From: Clostridia bacterium
GTDB lineage: Bacteria; Bacillota_A; Clostridia; Christensenellales; Aristaeellaceae
Direction of reading: 5' to 3'
Assembly (NCBI GenBank): GCA_900754775.1
Contig: CAAEDZ010000043.1
Location: 1-6,715, forward strand
DNA: 6,715 bases
Of this stretch, positions 1 through 5,894 are shown piece after piece; the first letter of the stretch is position 1, and every line of letters begins with the position of its first letter. A program made the translations under genes and the position numbers. Under the pieces are notes generated by a model. That model was not told where the DNA came from. It made no database searches and worked only from the letters and a program-made list of their open reading frames with translations.

Positions 1-22
1 CCCTTCGGGATCGTCAAATCCA

Positions 23-132
23 GTCGCAAGGTTGCAAGCCCAAAGGCTTGCAAGTCGCCGCTGGCGACCGTTTTTGACAATCAAAGATCGGCAAAAACGC
101 CTTGGCGACAAATTTTGCCGCTGGCAAAATTT
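23..132. other. Cloverleaf-like cluster of inverted repeats (possible structured RNA or dispersed intergenic repeat)
   Basis: Seen directly: an outer stem pairs 23-31 with 100-109 (9 bp, one bulged G). Inside it lie three hairpins with no unpaired base between them: 32-40/45-53 (9 bp, loop CAAA), 54-59/63-68 (6 bp, loop GCT) and 69-76/92-99 (8 bp, 15-nt loop). A fourth perfect hairpin, 110-119/123-132 (10 bp, loop GCT), abuts the outer stem. The 9-mer GCCGCTGGC forms the apex of two of the hairpins (57-65 and 117-125). Nearly every base from 23 to 132 is paired or in a loop, which chance would rarely give. It could be a structured RNA, a palindromic dispersed element of REP or MITE type, or the 3' end of an upstream transcription unit. 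The strand of any transcript is unknown. I do not recognise a named family. Confidence 0.55.
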
Positions 133-189
133 CCTTGCTTGCGGGCTTTCTCGACGCTCTGGCCGCTTGCCCGTTTTGTAACTTCCCCC

Positions 190-221
190 AAGCCGTTCTC
201 CCCGCCGGGAGGGCGGCTTTT
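190..221 (+). terminator. Possible rho-independent terminator
   Basis: Stem 190-202 pairs with 207-219: 13 pairs as RNA, including two G-U wobbles. The loop is CGCC. The T run 218-221 is only four bases long and its first two bases are part of the stem, so the signal is weak. It would end transcription entering from the left, from an unseen upstream gene or from the structured element at 23-132. It lies about 95 bases before the next promoter, which fits a transcription-unit boundary. Confidence 0.4.
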
Positions 222-295
222 GCACCGTATAAAGGCAGCATAAACCCGCCGCCGTCTATTTCACGTTCCTGCCCGAAACACTTTTCCTTTTAGAC

Positions 296-310
296 ACAAT
301 TTTTTATTGT
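296..310. promoter_or_regulatory. Short dyad upstream of the -10 element (possible operator)
   Basis: ACAAT (296-300) and ATTGT (306-310) form an inverted repeat around five T bases, ending eight bases before the TATAAT hexamer. It occupies the place of a -35 box, which is otherwise missing. The arms are short and the region is AT-rich, so it may be chance. If real, it could bind a regulator encoded elsewhere, as no regulator gene is present in this window. Confidence 0.2.
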
Positions 311-315
311 CCGCG

Positions 316-324
316 TGGTATAAT
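316..324 (+). promoter_or_regulatory. Extended -10 promoter of the transporter operon
   Basis: TGG followed by a perfect TATAAT (319-324) matches the extended -10 form TGnTATAAT. No good -35 hexamer lies 16-18 bases upstream; TAGACA at 291-296 is 22 bases away. Extended -10 promoters can work without a strong -35. Predicted transcription start is around 331-333, giving a leader of only about 25 bases. The -10 also lies in the perfect palindrome TATAATTATA (319-328), and GGTATA occurs at both 317-322 and 331-336. Confidence 0.65.
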
Positions 325-342
325 TATATTGGTATAAAGGGT

Positions 343-347
343 GGAGG
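343..347 (+). promoter_or_regulatory. Ribosome binding site GGAGG deciding the ATPase start
   Basis: GGAGG lies three bases before ATG 351 and nine bases before the in-frame ATG 357. Three bases is too close for normal initiation, so 357 is the better start. That start also gives the N-terminus MAYVEF, the form I expect for this ATPase family. Confidence 0.6.
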
Positions 348-356
348 CGGATGCGC

Positions 357-1058
357 ATGGCCTACGTCGAGTTTCGCAAGGTCAAAAAACAGTACCGCAT
401 GGGCGAGGTGACCATAGACGCCCTGCGCGACATCACCTTTGAAATTGAAAAGGGCGAGATCTGCGTCATCGTCGGCGCGTCCGGCGCGGGCAAGACCACG
501 CTGCTCAATATCCTTGGCGGCATGGACACCCTGACCTCCGGCAAGGTGCTGCTCGATGGCCGCGACATCTCCCATTACTCCTCCAAGGCCCTCACGCGCT
601 ATCGCCGCTACGACATCGGCTTCGTCTTTCAGTTCTACAACCTCGTGCCCAACTTAACGGCGCTTGAAAACGTGGAGCTGGCCGCGCAGCTGAGCAAGCG
701 GCCCCTGCAGCCGCGCAAGGTGCTGAAACAGGTGGGCCTTGCCGGGCGCATGAACAACTTTCCCGCCCAGCTCTCCGGCGGCGAGCAGCAGCGCGTGGCC
801 ATCGCCCGCGCGCTGGCCAAGAACCCCAAATTGCTCCTCTGCGACGAGCCCACCGGCGCGCTGGACTACAACACCGGCAAGGCCATTTTGAAGCTTTTGC
901 AGGACACGGCGCGCGAAAAGGGCATCACCGTGGTCATCATCACCCACAATCAGGCGATCACCGCCATGGCCGACCGCATCGTCGAGATCAAAAACGGCAT
1001 GGTCGCCTCCAAACGCATCAACGATAACGTCGTCCCCGTTGAGGAGATCGAGTGGTAA
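357..1058 (+). CDS. ABC transporter ATP-binding protein, MacB/LolD-like
   Basis: This 233-residue protein is the cytosolic ATPase that powers the FtsX-type permease encoded next to it. All motifs of an active nucleotide-binding domain are visible: an A-loop aromatic near Y13, Walker [10 protein letters not shown] at 40-48, Q-loop Q92, signature LSGGEQQR at 139-146, Walker B LLLCDE ending in the catalytic E164, a D-loop GALD and switch histidine H197. The stretch [19 protein letters not shown] after the Q-loop is typical of the MacB/LolD/BceA group, whose members act as dimers on one or two FtsX-like subunits and usually export peptides, antibiotics or lipoproteins, or sense such compounds. 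Length is normal for a stand-alone ATPase. The stop codon is one base from the permease start, so the two are surely co-transcribed and probably translationally coupled. The substrate cannot be read from this subunit. Confidence 0.95.
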   Translation: MAYVEFRKVKKQYRMGEVTIDALRDITFEIEKGEICVIVGASGAGKTTLLNILGGMDTLTSGKVLLDGRDISHYSSKALTRYRRYDIGFVFQFYNLVPNLTALENVELAAQLSKRPLQPRKVLKQVGLAGRMNNFPAQLSGGEQQRVAIARALAKNPKLLLCDEPTGALDYNTGKAILKLLQDTAREKGITVVIITHNQAITAMADRIVEIKNGMVASKRINDNVVPVEEIEW

Positions 1059-1059
1059 T

Positions 1060-4000
1060 ATGAGAGCGCTGCGAAAAAGTTCCCTGCGCGAGATACGCAA
1101 GAGCCTGGGGCGGTATTTGGCGATCCTTGCGATCGTCGCCCTTGGCGTGGGCTTTTTCTGCGGCCTGCGCGTCTGCCGCGACGCCATGGTGGAGACCGGC
1201 GACGACTATCTGGACCGCCAGAGCATGTACGATTACCGCCTCGTCTCCACCGTGGGCTTCGATCAGGGCGACGCCGACGCCTTTGCCGGCATCTCCGGCG
1301 TCACCGCCGCCGCCGGCGCCGTCAGTCAGGACGCGCTGGTTGACGTCGCCGGATTGGACATGTCCGGCGTGGTCATCTTCAACTCCCTCACCGAGGACGT
1401 CAATGAGATCAGCCTCACCGCCGGCCGCCTGCCCCGCGCGGGCAACGAGGCCGTGGCCGACGCGCAGTTTTTTCCCGTGGACAGCATCGGCAAGAAGATC
1501 GTCCTTTCCGAGGCCAACGATGAAGACACGCTCGATATGTTCGCCTACCGCGAATACACCATCGTCGGCCTTGGCAATTCGCCCACCTACCTCAACTACG
1601 AGCGCGGCAGCACCTCCCTTGGCACCGGCTCGGTGATGGCTTTTGCCTACATCCCCTACGAGGGCTTTGATTGCGACTATTACACCGACATCTACATCCG
1701 CCTCGATACCGAGGGCGAGATCTACTCCGACGAATACCAGACCGGCGTCGAACAGTACGAGGACAGCATGACCAGCTCCGGCGAATCGCAGGCGCGCGAG
1801 CGCTTTGAGACGCTGGTGGGAGATGCCAGATCGGAATTGGACGACGGCATCGCCGAGTACGACGAGGGCTACGCCGAGTACCGCGAGGAGCGCGACAAGG
1901 CCGAGCGCGAACTGCTCGACGCCCGCGACGAGATCGTTGCCGGCCGCGCCGACATCATTACCGGCGAGCAGGCGCTCAAAGAGGGCGAACAGGAACTCAA
2001 GGATGGCCGCGCCGAGTACGATTCCGGCCGCCGCGAGCTAAACAGCGCCGAAAGCGAACTGGAGAGCGCCGAGGCAGGCACCTACGCCCAGCTCGACGCG
2101 ACCGAGGCGCAGCTCAACGCCCAGCTCGCCTCCGCCAGGGACGGCATGGCGCAGATCGAGCAGAGCGGCGTGCTTGAACAGTACGAGCAGCTCACCGCCG
2201 CCGCCGCCCAGCTTCAGCCCGCCGTGGATGAACTGCAGGCCGCGCGCGACGAACTCAACGCCACCGGCGAGACCCTGCGAAGCGGCATCGCCGCGGCGGA
2301 GCAGTCCGTTGCCGGCCTCACCGGCGAAAAGCAGAGCGCCCTTGCCGAACTGGAAGCGCAGCGCGCCGCGCTGGAGAGCGAGATCAGCGCCCTCGAAGCC
2401 GAGCTTGCCACGCTTCGCCCCGGCGACGACGCGCAGATCGCCGAGATCAACGCCCTGCTCGCCCAGTGGCGGCCGCAGCTTGCGCAGTTGCAGCAAGACC
2501 TCCCCGCCACCGCCGCGGACTACGAAACGCGCATCGCCGCCGCACGGCAGACCCGCGACGAGCTTTCCACGCAGGCTGACGCTGCCCAACAGACCTTGAC
2601 CGGCCTCACCACGGAGCGCGACAACGCCCTCGCACCGCTCAAAAGCGAGCTTTCGCAGGTGGAGAACGCCATCTACGACAAAGAGGCGGAACTTTCCTGG
2701 CTGGACCCCGCCGTCGATGCCGACCGCATCGCCATTTTGCAGGGGGAGATCAGCGTCCTGAAGGGTCGCAAGGACGAACTGGACGGCCAGATATCCGCTA
2801 TACAGAGCGACTACGATGGACGCATCTCCGCGGCGCAGAGCGACTACGATACCCTTTCCGGCCAGCTGGCGCAGGCCGAGCGCGACCTTTCCGATTTGCA
2901 GGCCGAGCGCGACACCGTCCTTGGCGATATGAACAGCCAGATCGCCACCCTGCAGGGCAACATCGCCGCCGCCGAGGCCACGCTCAGCACCCTGACGCCC
3001 TCGCCCGACGCCGAGCGCCGCGCCCAGATCGAGGCCGCGCTCGCCGAAAAGCGCCCGGCGCTGGAGGGCGTCAACAATGACATCACCGCCACCACCGCCG
3101 ATTACGATGGCCGCATCGCCGCCGCGCAGGCGCAGAAGACGGAGCTGGAAGGCCAGCTCGCCCAGTACGAGGCCACCTACGACGCCTCCCTCGCCGCCAT
3201 CGACGCCCAGCTCACGCCCCTTTTGGAACAGCTCGCGCCCGTGCAGGCCGGTCTGGACGCCATCGAGGAGGGCGGCTATGTGACCACCTACCAGCAGCTG
3301 CAGGCCGCCGTGCCGCAGCTGGAAGCCGGTATAGCGCAGGTGCAGGCCGGCCGCGAACAGGCCGACCGCGAGTTTGCCTCCGCCCGCGATCAGATCAGCG
3401 ATGGCCGCGCCGAACTGCGCGACGCCCTCGCCCAGATCGAGGATGGCGAGCGCGAACTGGCCGATGGCCGCGCCGAGCTGGAGGACGCCAAAGTGGAGCT
3501 TGCCGACGGCATCGCGGAATACGAGGATGGCCGCGAACAGGCCGACCGCGAGTTCATGCAGGCCGAGCGCGAACTGGCCGACGCCCGGGGCGAGATCGCC
3601 GACGCGCGGGAAAAGATCTCCGAGATCGACGAGCCGGACGTCTACGTGCTGGACCGCTCCGCCAACATCGGCTACGCCTGCTTCGAGAGCGATTCGCAGA
3701 TCGTCGAGAGCATCTCCATGGTCTTCCCGCTGTTCTTCTTCATGGTGGCGGCGCTGGTGTGCATGACCACGATGACGCGCATGGTCGATGAGCAGCGCAC
3801 GCAGATCGGCGTACTCAAGGCCATGGGCTACACCTCCCACGCCATCATGGGCAAGTTCGTCTTCTATTCCGGCAGCGCCGCCACCATCGGCAGCGTCATC
3901 GGCTTCTTCTTCGGCTCCGCGGTCTTCCCCAAGGTCATCTGGATGGCGTACAGCCTCATGTACGGCTTTGCCGAGATCGAACTGGTGTTTGATTGGGGCA

Positions 4001-5289
4001 TGGGCGCGCTGGCGCTGGCCGCGGCGCTGCTCTGCTCGGTGGGGGCCACGTGGTTCTCGGTGCGCCGCGAACTGAGCCTCGCCCCGGCGCAGCTTCTGCG
4101 CCCCGCCGCGCCCAAGGCCGGCAAGCGCATTTTGCTCGAGCGCATCCGCCCGCTGTGGCGGCGGCTGTCGTTCATGCACAAGCTCACCATCCGCAACATC
4201 TTCCGCTACAAAAAGCGCCTGGTGATGATGATTATCGGCATCGGCGGCTGCACGGCGCTGCTGGTCACCGGCATGGGCATCCGCGATTCCATCAGCGACG
4301 TGGTCAACTACCAGTTTGACGAGATAACGCTCTACGACATCTCCGTCACCTTCGTCGACGCGCAGGACGAGGCCGCGCAGCAGACCTTCCACCGCGAGGC
4401 GGGGGAGGGCGCGGACGTGCTCTTCGTCCACGAGAGCAGCGTGGACGTCTCCGCGGGCGACGTCACCAAGTCCGTCTACCTCGTTTCCACGCAGGCGGAG
4501 AGCCTCGAAGGCTTCATCGACATGCACATGGGCGGGGCGCCCGTCTCCCTGCCCGGGGAGGGCGAGGCCGTCATCTCACAGGGGCTTTCCGAATCGCTGG
4601 GCGCGGGCGTGGGCGACACCATCACCGTGCGCGACAGCGACATGAATCCGGCGCAGCTCACCATCTCCGGCGTGTTTGAAAACTACGTCTACAACTACGT
4701 CTACGCCCGCCCGGAGACGCTCGAGGCTCAGTGGGGCTACGCGCCCGAGGTCAAGAGCGCCTACGTCGCCGTAGCCGACGATGTGGACCCGCGCGCGGCG
4801 GCGGCAGCGCTTTCCTCGCTGGAGGGCGTTGCCAACGTCTCGGCCAACCTCGACATGCGCGACCGCGTCAACAGCATGATGGAGAGCCTTGACTACATCG
4901 TCATGCTCATCGTCTTCTCTGCCGGGGCGCTGGCCTTCATCGTGCTGTACAACCTCACCAACATCAACATCACCGAGCGCACGCGCGAGATCGCCACCGT
5001 CAAGGTGCTGGGCTTCTTCCCCCGGGAGACGGCTTCCTACGTGTTCTCGGAAAACTTCCTGCTCTGCTTCATCGCCGCCCTGACGGGCCTTCCCATGGGC
5101 AAGGCGCTGCACGCCTTCGTCATGGCGCAGATCAGGATCGACATGATCCGCTTCGACGTGCGCGTATCGCTTCTCAGCTACGCCATCTCCGTGGCGCTGA
5201 CGTTCGTCTTCGCCATCCTCGTAAACCTCGCTTTGCGGGTGAAGCTGGAAAAGATCAACATGGCCGAATCGCTCAAGACAGTGGAGTAG
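1060..5289 (+). CDS. FtsX-type ABC transporter permease with giant extracellular coiled-coil stalk
   Basis: This 1409-residue permease partners the upstream ATPase. Eight membrane helices are predicted near residues 19-38, 885-905, 934-960, 981-1001, 1054-1076, 1279-1297, 1331-1355 and 1371-1392, i.e. two FtsX units. Both carry the coupling motif after their first C-terminal helix (EQRTQIGVLKAMG and ERTREIATVKVLG). Residues 39-250 resemble a MacB-like extracellular core. Residues about 258-856 form a charged Ala/Glu/Asp/Gln-rich coiled coil, with DGxAEY/ELxDA heptads at both ends and three ~97-residue repeats in the middle. Residues 1077-1278 are the second extracellular domain. FtsX-type permeases are commonly about 400-1200 residues, so this is long. 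ATG 1060 is preferred over in-frame TTG 1039 because MRALRKSSLREIRKSLGRY fits the family's basic N-terminus. GAGGAG at 1041-1046 is 13 bases upstream, a loose spacing that suggests coupled translation. The substrate is unknown. Confidence 0.92.
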   Translation: MRALRKSSLREIRKSLGRYLAILAIVALGVGFFCGLRVCRDAMVETGDDYLDRQSMYDYRLVSTVGFDQGDADAFAGISGVTAAAGAVSQDALVDVAGLDMSGVVIFNSLTEDVNEISLTAGRLPRAGNEAVADAQFFPVDSIGKKIVLSEANDEDTLDMFAYREYTIVGLGNSPTYLNYERGSTSLGTGSVMAFAYIPYEGFDCDYYTDIYIRLDTEGEIYSDEYQTGVEQYEDSMTSSGESQARERFETLVGDARSELDDGIAEYDEGYAEYREERDKAERELLDARDEIVAGRADIITGEQALKEGEQELKDGRAEYDSGRRELNSAESELESAEAGTYAQLDATEAQLNAQLASARDGMAQIEQSGVLEQYEQLTAAAAQLQPAVDELQAARDELNATGETLRSGIAAAEQSVAGLTGEKQSALAELEAQRAALESEISALEAELATLRPGDDAQIAEINALLAQWRPQLAQLQQDLPATAADYETRIAAARQTRDELSTQADAAQQTLTGLTTERDNALAPLKSELSQVENAIYDKEAELSWLDPAVDADRIAILQGEISVLKGRKDELDGQISAIQSDYDGRISAAQSDYDTLSGQLAQAERDLSDLQAERDTVLGDMNSQIATLQGNIAAAEATLSTLTPSPDAERRAQIEAALAEKRPALEGVNNDITATTADYDGRIAAAQAQKTELEGQLAQYEATYDASLAAIDAQLTPLLEQLAPVQAGLDAIEEGGYVTTYQQLQAAVPQLEAGIAQVQAGREQADREFASARDQISDGRAELRDALAQIEDGERELADGRAELEDAKVELADGIAEYEDGREQADREFMQAERELADARGEIADAREKISEIDEPDVYVLDRSANIGYACFESDSQIVESISMVFPLFFFMVAALVCMTTMTRMVDEQRTQIGVLKAMGYTSHAIMGKFVFYSGSAATIGSVIGFFFGSAVFPKVIWMAYSLMYGFAEIELVFDWGMGALALAAALLCSVGATWFSVRRELSLAPAQLLRPAAPKAGKRILLERIRPLWRRLSFMHKLTIRNIFRYKKRLVMMIIGIGGCTALLVTGMGIRDSISDVVNYQFDEITLYDISVTFVDAQDEAAQQTFHREAGEGADVLFVHESSVDVSAGDVTKSVYLVSTQAESLEGFIDMHMGGAPVSLPGEGEAVISQGLSESLGAGVGDTITVRDSDMNPAQLTISGVFENYVYNYVYARPETLEAQWGYAPEVKSAYVAVADDVDPRAAAAALSSLEGVANVSANLDMRDRVNSMMESLDYIVMLIVFSAGALAFIVLYNLTNINITERTREIATVKVLGFFPRETASYVFSENFLLCFIAALTGLPMGKALHAFVMAQIRIDMIRFDVRVSLLSYAISVALTFVFAILVNLALRVKLEKINMAESLKTVE
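2164..2247 (+). repeat. Flanking stalk segment B (upstream copy)
   Basis: Residues about 366-396 of the permease align without gaps to residues 735-765. Shared positions include I366/I735, E367/E736, G370/G739, Y375/Y744, Q377-L378/Q746-L747, A380-A381/A749-A750, Q384-L385/Q753-L754, Q393-A394/Q762-A763 and R396/R765. The partner copy lies at 3262-3354. Together they bracket the three tandem repeats. Confidence 0.6.
2317..3189 (+). repeat. Three tandem ~97-residue repeats inside the permease stalk
   Basis: Repeat 1 is 2317-2604 (residues 420-515, 96 aa), repeat 2 is 2605-2895 (516-612, 97 aa) and repeat 3 is 2896-3189 (613-710, 98 aa). Each begins LxxE(K/R)xxxL (LTGEKQSAL, LTTERDNAL, LQAERDTVL). 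Each has a proline at repeat position 35 (P454, P550, P647) just before an Asp-rich turn, and then a DYxxRI(A/S)AA motif near position 68-75 (D487, D584, D681). The conserved Pro/Asp turn suggests a break or bend between two helices per repeat. Divergence between copies is substantial, so the duplication is not recent. Confidence 0.75.
3262..3354 (+). repeat. Flanking stalk segment B' (downstream copy)
   Basis: Permease residues 735-765 are the downstream counterpart of residues 366-396, at a constant offset of 369 residues. The segment follows the third tandem repeat and leads into the C-terminal DGRAEL/DGxAEY heptad array. Confidence 0.6.
3349..3374 (+). repeat. 26-base exact direct repeat, copy 1
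   Basis: This stretch recurs exactly at 3529-3554, 180 bases (60 codons) downstream and in the same frame. It encodes GREQADREF at permease residues 764-772 and 824-832. Exact identity at DNA level suggests a more recent duplication or gene conversion than the ~97-residue repeats. Confidence 0.8.
3529..3554 (+). repeat. 26-base exact direct repeat, copy 2
   Basis: Second copy of the stretch at 3349-3374, encoding GREQADREF at permease residues 824-832. It lies in the heptad array that returns toward the second membrane helix. Confidence 0.8.
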
Positions 5290-5294
5290 GGGGG
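5287..5294 (+). promoter_or_regulatory. G-rich ribosome binding site overlapping the permease stop
   Basis: The permease stop TAG (5287-5289) merges into a run of G bases ending at 5294, eight bases before ATG 5303. This favours ATG 5303 over the in-frame GTG 5297, which is only two bases away. The overlap suggests translational coupling of the small gene to the permease. Confidence 0.5.
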
Positions 5295-5302
5295 ACGTGC
5301 GC

Positions 5303-5725
5303 ATGGACGCTTTGGATTGCCGCATGGAATTTGGAAACAGCGCCCTGACGTGGCGCGGCCTGACCGTGTTCTCCCACGCCGTGGGTGGGGAAGAAGCGCA
5401 AAAATGTGTTTCCTTCGCCATCGACGTCGTCGCGCCCAACTTTTCCTTCAGCGGGCGCGCCGCGTGCCTGCTCGAAGAGATGCGCGAGTGCGCGCAATTC
5501 CTGCGCGAGAGCTACGAATTTCGCAATATAGGTTCCTACATGTCGCTGTTTGGCGGGCGCGTGATGTTCTCTACGGACATGCGCGGCCATTTGACCGTCA
5601 CGCTCGAACTGGACAGCGACGGTCGCGACCGGCAGGAAGCGTGCTGCGTCTTTCACGCCGACCAGTCCTCGCTGCGTCCCTTCCTGACATCGCTGGAGCG
5701 CTTTTTGCGCGAGTGTGACCAATAA
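5303..5725 (+). CDS. Small soluble protein, tentatively WapI-like/DUF6228-like
   Basis: This 140-residue protein has no signal peptide or membrane segment, so it is probably cytosolic. The apparent order is: N-terminal beta strands, a region around FSFSGRAACLLEEMRECAQFLRE (residues about 49-70) that looks like strand-turn-helix, a beta hairpin with D92-M-RGHLTVTLEL, and a final strand-helix FHADQSSLRPFLTSLERFL. This order, especially the Gly-His before a long strand and the FxxDQSSL before a closing helix, resembles WapI-type immunity and DUF6228-like small proteins as I remember them. That is pattern memory, not a search. It starts 13 bases after the permease stop and ends before a terminator, so it is the last gene of the transporter operon. 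A role with the transporter is possible but unproven. It is cysteine-rich for its size (six, including an adjacent pair near residue 114). Confidence 0.8.
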   Translation: MDALDCRMEFGNSALTWRGLTVFSHAVGGEEAQKCVSFAIDVVAPNFSFSGRAACLLEEMRECAQFLRESYEFRNIGSYMSLFGGRVMFSTDMRGHLTVTLELDSDGRDRQEACCVFHADQSSLRPFLTSLERFLRECDQ

Positions 5726-5730
5726 GCCCA

Positions 5731-5774
5731 AAGCATCCGCCGCTCCGTCGCGCCCCCTCGCGCGGCGGATGTTT
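5731..5774 (+). terminator. Terminator of the transporter operon
   Basis: A stem of 13 pairs (one G-U) joins 5731-5743 to 5762-5774, with a perfect GC-rich core CATCCGCCGC/GCGGCGGATG. The loop of 18 bases can itself pair partly. The stem ends in TTT and is followed by CTGT, so the U run is short but the hairpin is strong. It starts five bases after the stop of the small gene. Confidence 0.65.
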
Positions 5775-5834
5775 CTGTACATGCGCATTCGCGCAAGGAC
5801 ATGTGCTTATCATGCCCCTTCGCGCATTTTCAAC
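5775..5834. other. Intergenic stretch before the citramalate synthase promoter
   Basis: No gene is visible here. The 8-mer TTCGCGCA occurs twice, at 5788-5795 and 5819-5826, 31 bases apart (about three helical turns), upstream of the -35 box. This could be a paired binding site, but the motif is short and the region is small. Confidence 0.2.
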
Positions 5835-5863
5835 TTGCCATTCCCCGCAAAACTTGCTACAAT
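5835..5863 (+). promoter_or_regulatory. Sigma-A-type promoter of the citramalate synthase gene
   Basis: TTGCCA (5835-5840) and TACAAT (5858-5863) are separated by exactly 17 bases, and TGC directly before TACAAT adds an extended -10. Transcription should start near 5870, leaving a leader of only about 25 bases. That is too short for a T-box or peptide attenuator, so any control by amino acids must act elsewhere, for example on the enzyme or through a repressor. Confidence 0.8.
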
Positions 5864-5880
5864 AGAAGGACACGGAAAAC

Positions 5881-5886
5881 AGGAGG
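5881..5886 (+). promoter_or_regulatory. Ribosome binding site AGGAGG deciding a GTG start
   Basis: A perfect AGGAGG lies eight bases before GTG 5895. No in-frame ATG lies between it and the conserved DTTLRDGAQ motif, so GTG is the start. Confidence 0.85.
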
Positions 5887-5894
5887 CGAAGGGC

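Noticed and set aside
23..109. tRNA gene, suggested by the cloverleaf-like pairing
   Set aside because: Stem and loop sizes are wrong (3- and 4-base loops), there is no T-loop consensus and no credible seven-base anticodon loop.
14..293. Overlapping short open frames on both strands in the left intergenic region
   Set aside because: They run across the inverted repeats, have no convincing ribosome site and show no recognisable protein features.
291..296. TAGACA as the -35 box of the transporter promoter
   Set aside because: It is 22 bases from TATAAT, outside the usual 16-18 range.
1039..1059. TTG start for the permease, seven codons upstream of ATG 1060
   Set aside because: It would overlap the ATPase gene and add MRRSSGN before a family-like N-terminus. 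ATG 1060 fits the family better.
1834..3630. CRISPR array or satellite DNA, suggested by dense internal repetition
   Set aside because: The repetition is at protein level within one open frame (heptads and ~97-residue units), with no equal repeat-spacer pattern.
2038..4527. Minus-strand open frame of 829 codons opposite the permease
   Set aside because: It is a by-product of the GC-rich, repeat-rich permease gene on the plus strand. Its translation is rich in Gly, His, Arg and Val with no recognisable domain, and the plus-strand frame has clear membrane helices and FtsX motifs.
5317..5718. Alternative plus-strand frame overlapping the small gene
   Set aside because: Its product is Arg-rich and of low complexity. 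The chosen frame has a ribosome site, balanced composition and plausible secondary structure.
5864..5894. T-box or attenuator controlling the citramalate synthase gene
   Set aside because: Only about 25 bases separate the predicted transcription start from the start codon, too few for such a leader.
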